A DNA stretch of 64,000 nt from Pyrenophora tritici-repentis (Eukaryota; Ascomycota; Dothideomycetes; Pleosporales; Pleosporaceae): assembly GCF_003171515.1 (NCBI RefSeq), contig NC_089395.1, positions 682,001 to 746,000 on the forward strand, written 5' to 3'. The translations under genes were made by a program, and so were the position numbers. This document shows positions 60,101 to 64,000 of this stretch, one piece after another; the first letter of the stretch is position 1; every line of letters begins with the position of its first letter. Under the pieces are notes generated by a model that had not been told where the DNA came from, did no database searches, and was given only the letters and a program-made list of their open reading frames with translations.

Positions 60101-61964
60101 CGCCAATCAATATCGAGTTCCGATTCAAGGCGCCTTGGGAGGATCGAAATCGCAACAAGAGTGACACGTGGGTTTTGTTCCAGGCCTTTCCAGAAAAAGA
60201 TGAGCATGGGCAGCTTAAGAGTGTTTTTGGAAGCATCACCAATATCAGCCCGCAGAAATGGGCAGAGGGATTCCAGAAGAGGAAAATGGAGGAAGCAGTG
60301 GAGCTCAAACGACAACAAGAGAACTTCATCGACATCACGAGTCATGAAATGCGAAATCCTCTTTCCGCTATCCTGCAATGCGCCGATGAGATTAGCACTA
60401 TCTTGAGTGATTTCCGGGCTTCCGGCTCAAAAGTTATGGACGCGGGTATTCTGGCCGATTCCATCGATGCGGCGCAGACTATTGCCTTGTGTGCACAGCA
60501 TCAGAAACGAATTGTTGATGATGTCCTGACGTTATCGAAGCTTGACAGTGCAATGCTCATGGTATGTTGTCTACGTTGTATGCGCGATATTTTCTAACAC
60601 ACTCGTCAGGTGACCCCGGTTGACACACAGCCATTGCAAGTCGTCCAACGTGCATTGAAGATGTTCGAAGGAGAAGTACAGACAGCTGGTATCCAAATGG
60701 AATTTGTCCTTACAGATTCTTTCACGCGGTTGGGCGTTGATTGGGTCAAGATTGACCCGTCACGAGTACTACAAGTATGGACTTTCTGATCGAATTACTT
60801 GGAAAACGCACTAATAGTGAGACAGGTCCTGATCAACCTGACCACCAATGCAATCAAATTCACCACCACAGAGGAGACAAGGACCATCAAAGTCGTCCTC
60901 TCAGCGTCCCGCGAACGACCATCAGCGAGCAAGAATCCTACTGTTAGCTACTTCCCTATGCGAGCCAAGCGAACAGACCAGACCTGTGGCCCCGACTGGG
61001 GCGATGGCGAAGAGATTTTCTTGGAGTTTGCAGTTCAAGACACAGGCCGGGGGCTTAGCCCCGAAGAGAAGAAGCTGCTGTTCCAACGGTTCTCCCAAGC
61101 AAGCCCGCGAACACACGTCCAATACGGTGGATCTGGCCTCGGCTTGTTCATATCCCGTGAACTCACAGAGTTACAGGGAGGCGAGATTGGCGTTTCTTCT
61201 GAGGCTGGTAAGGGAAGTACTTTTGCTTTCTACGTCAAGTGTCGGAGAAGCAGTGAGCCACAAGAACCTCTGGAGGTTCTCCCAGTAGCGACTCTTTCAC
61301 GGAAGGTATCAAATGCCAAGGACCGAGGAGGAACTACATTGTCCGTACCATCAAAGGTCAAGGACTTTGCGACCCTGAACAACAAGAGCGGTGCAGCTTC
61401 AAAGCCTAAGCTGAAGAAGAGGGAGCTCAAGGTATTGATCGTGGAGGACAATCTTGGTACGTCGCAGGCCTCAATTACATGTTGATTCTTGCTTACTAAT
61501 CCATATCAGTCAACCAAAAAGTCCTGCAACGACAGCTCCATAACCAAGGCATCCAAACCATCGTCGCAAACCACGGCGGCGAAGCGCTCGATGCCCTGAA
61601 GTTATCCACCTTCTGGGCCTCTCCATCTCCGACGGCATCCCCCTCTTCTCCCACCGATATCTCAGTCGTTCTCATGGACAAAGAAATGCCCGTTATGGAC
61701 GGCCTCCAATGTACCTCGAAGATCCGCGAACTGGAGCAAGACGGAATGTTAAAAAGCCACGTTCCCATCATCGCTGTCACAGCGAATGCAAGAAGCGAGC
61801 AAATTGCCACATTGCTCGCAGCAGGCATGGACGACGTCGTCAGCAAGCCCTTTAGAATCGGCGAGTTGATACCCAAGATCGAGGAATTGGCGAATAGATT
61901 CAAAGATAAAGCGAAGCTTCTTCCAGGCGAAGTCAGTTTAGTGGCGCCTAGTTCGACCATCTGA
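57138..61964 (+). CDS. Hybrid histidine kinase (PAS-HisKA-HATPase-REC)
   Basis: Sensor kinase feeding a His-Asp phosphorelay towards Ypd1 and a response regulator. Six exons: 57138-58768, 58823-58893, 58943-60561, 60610-60774, 60826-61456 and 61510-61964, giving 1,523 aa. The first ~520 residues are Pro/Ser-rich and disordered. From FDWTRLAVSPSLPRHIQFAR a fungal-type input region follows (SPHPAAMYWGEELVAIYNEA), then a GAF-like segment. A PAS domain lies near 885-1000 (AELSPAGLFIADHVGRITYC). The phosphoacceptor is His1035 in SHEMRNPLSAIL. ATPase boxes are N (VLINLTTNAIKFTT), G1 (DTGRGLSP) and G2 (GGSGLGLFISRELTEL). The receiver holds acceptor Asp1429 in VVLMDKEMPVMDG, with VLIVEDNLVNQKVLQRQL before it and VSKPF after it. 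All key residues are present, so it should be active. No membrane segment is seen. The stimulus is unknown. Confidence 0.93.
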
Positions 61965-63179
61965 GCAGCCCACACGACGCATTGCATACGCACCGCGATA
62001 CATACCACGAAAGCCGTTGAATTCAAGGCCAAAGAAACGATACTTTCATGCCTTTTTTTGTTTCCTTTCTCTTGGGTGGCTGGCAAGAAATGGATATATG
62101 AAGAAGAGCAATCGCTCCGGTTGGCGTTTTTTTACACGCATCTACACCAATTGCTTCGGCTTTGTATTCCGTATTTCGTTTTTGGAATTGGGCGGTATCT
62201 AACAAGCACGCACGGCTTTTTTTTCGGTAACTTGATGTTTTGGACAAACGGGAATTTATGTTTGTTTCGTTAGGTTCATATGTGCACAGGAAGATATACC
62301 CCCTAGGGCGAGAGATTTTCTTTTGGCGCTCGGGAACAAAAGCGGGATATAGATGCACACGGATGAGATGGATGCCGTGTGTTGTAATGCAAGATTAAAA
62401 GATGATGTGTGGAGATTTTCTGTGCGCGTGCGTGTAAATGTGAAGCTTATCCCAGTCATATCCCATCAACATTCTGGATAAGAAAAGCAGGTTGGACGAG
62501 GGTTTTGAGATGCTGTATTTATCGTGCTATTCACTTGATTGCAGTGATTACCCTTGTCTTCAACCAGTACTGTTACTGGTCCCAATGAAGACTACCTCAA
62601 CAGCGGCGAAGCTGTGATATCGTTAGCTCGACATGGTCGTCTAGAAGAAATGTTGCGGTTTGTGAGGCAAGGGTATTGCGCATGTCACGTGTGTTGTCCT
62701 GGCGCTCCTCCCTCTCCTCCATGAGCACCTTCTCCTCTTACCAGCATCAGAGATACGTCATGTAAACAGACCCTGCTGCTGCCTTCGTAAAAAGGCGAGC
62801 AGACACAACACTACAAGAAAACATACACAATATACTCTAATTACTGCCTCGCGCGGTTACACTTTGATTGACTGCATATACTGCAACAGATGCGACCCCT
62901 GGAGCAAACGTCTAAACTGAGCAACTGCGATGGAAAGACTCAATCGCTTCATATGCAGTCAGCACTGTATTTAGCAGCACATGAAAGACTTACACGTTCG
63001 GCAAGCAAGTCTTTCCCATAAAACGTGACATTCGCAATAAGAAGCCGGAACGGACGATATGCGGAGGCAAGGCTGCACGCCACTCGCCTGACGACCAAAC
63101 ACCTCCTAGTTAGCCATCACGCGTCAAGTGTAAGCCTTGGCTTCAACTAGATCTCAGCTCTAGTACCTAACCCAACCAG
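61965..63179. other. 3' flank of the histidine kinase
   Basis: About 1.2 kb. Low-information open frames on both strands have no domains. T-rich stretches at 62050-62230 fit a 3' UTR. No gene is seen. Confidence 0.5.
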
Positions 63180-63307
63180 CAGACTCCGCAACAATCAATC
63201 GGATCGGCATGATTGATTCCTATCTAGGTTAAAGGCTGCCTAATGAAGTAATTCTTTAACCTATATAGGAATCAATCATGTCAATCGATTGATTGTTGCG
63301 GAGTCTG
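63180..63307. mobile_element. hAT-type MITE, copy 2 (128 bp)
   Basis: Near-palindromic non-coding element. Its first 20 bases are CAGACTCCGCAACAATCAAT and its last 22, read inverted, are identical in full. Exact 8-bp target duplications, CCAACCAG, flank it at 63172-63179 and 63308-63315. Inside, CATGATTGATTCCTATCTAG and its inverted partner continue the stem, so the transcript would fold into one long hairpin. Same family as the element at 551-712. Confidence 0.95.
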
Positions 63308-64000
63308 CCAACCAGTCTACCTTAGCCACCCGTCATCCGCACCCTCCGTCCCACACACCCAATCCCACCCATCACAGCCAAAAACCTTCTCTTCCTTCTA
63401 GCCCCCACCACGTACAACCCATACACCACACCCCACAAGCGGGAACAGCCCCCCATCCCCCATCCGCCCACCCTGCACCACACCACACCGCCTCTCGGCC
63501 CCAACTACCTGCACCAGCTCCACACGCCTCCCATCACTCGTTACGAAAAGAGAACCCCCGCAGCACACAGACACATACAACCCTGCTTGAGAAAGAAAGA
63601 AAAACCAGGACACCTGCACCACTCGCAGCAGCATCCCCGACACATACACACACACACACACATGCACACACAGCAGCCCAAACAAGCCCAAAAGAAGTGG
63701 AGACGACCCTCCCCTCATGTCCCTATTGCCCTTGCCTTGCCGCTGCTCCGTGCATGTGTCTGCTGTACGACCAAGCTGCTGACCGGCCGAAACCTGTGCT
63801 CTGTGTAACCAGTCCAAGAAGTGCCTGTGTAACCTGTGTTAAATGGGGGTAACTGCGGATAGGGCGGGGGCCCCATCTTTTTGCTCATTGCTCGCGCTCA
63901 CTCTGTCTCTTTCCTGTAACCCAGGGTCCAGATGTAGCCGAAGAACCCGCTGGTGGGAAAACGCGTTTGTTTACTGTGTTTGGGGTCGTCGTCGGCTAGA
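63308..64000. other. Right-edge low-complexity sequence
   Basis: C/A-rich stretch with a (CA)n run at 63641-63674. The open frame across it is a product of this composition and has no recognisable content. Confidence 0.5.

Noticed and set aside
63289..63852. Plus-strand frame of 187 codons at the right edge
   Set aside because: Pro/His/Thr-rich translation of low-complexity CA/CCA sequence; it begins inside the MITE.

Overview
The window reads as nuclear DNA of a filamentous ascomycete, most likely a Dothideomycete (Pleosporales-like). The evidence is short GT-AG introns (about 45-80 nt, often with a CTAAC- or CTGAC-type branch site), intron-split housekeeping genes on both strands, a fungal hybrid histidine kinase, a type III polyketide synthase and a fungal-type secreted GH79. 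I see no rRNA, no convincing tRNA, no CRISPR and no virus. Family names come from reading motifs in translated exons; I ran no database search.

Layout. 1-4.6 kb is gene-poor and holds a small hAT-type MITE (551-712) and a diverged direct repeat. 4.6-24 kb is gene-rich: CNT nucleoside transporter, GCN5 acetyltransferase, OST5, RAD1 checkpoint clamp subunit, TFIIA large subunit (TOA1), a bZIP factor, a PAF-acetylhydrolase-like lipase and a secreted metallophosphoesterase. 24.6-30.5 kb carries a RING-like protein, TMA23 and the tRNA-His guanylyltransferase THG1, which has a very long disordered insertion. 32.9-38.9 kb has a GH79 glycosidase with an apparent one-base frameshift and an inverted repeat in its promoter, a membrane J-domain protein and a hexose transporter. 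38.9-44.5 kb is gene-free, partly AT-rich and probably decayed. 44.5-55 kb has a 2EXR/F-box-like orphan, a type III PKS, a TDG/Mug DNA glycosylase, a tiny CYSTM protein and a WW-domain protein. 57.1-62 kb is one hybrid histidine kinase. A second MITE of the same family (63180-63307) lies near the right edge.

Themes. Chromatin, transcription and genome maintenance are well represented (GCN5, TFIIA, bZIP, RAD1, TDG), but the neighbours do not form one pathway. The type III PKS has no tailoring enzymes around it, so it is a stand-alone synthase here. Several genes have very short first exons (14, 18 and 22 nt), so simple open-reading-frame calling misplaces their starts; OST5 and the CYSTM gene are so finely split that they are almost invisible without splicing by eye. 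The most unusual items are the two same-family MITEs with exact 8-bp target duplications, THG1 with about 470 residues inserted before its conserved C-terminal helix, and the inverted-repeat promoter of GH79, whose arms differ only by transitions.
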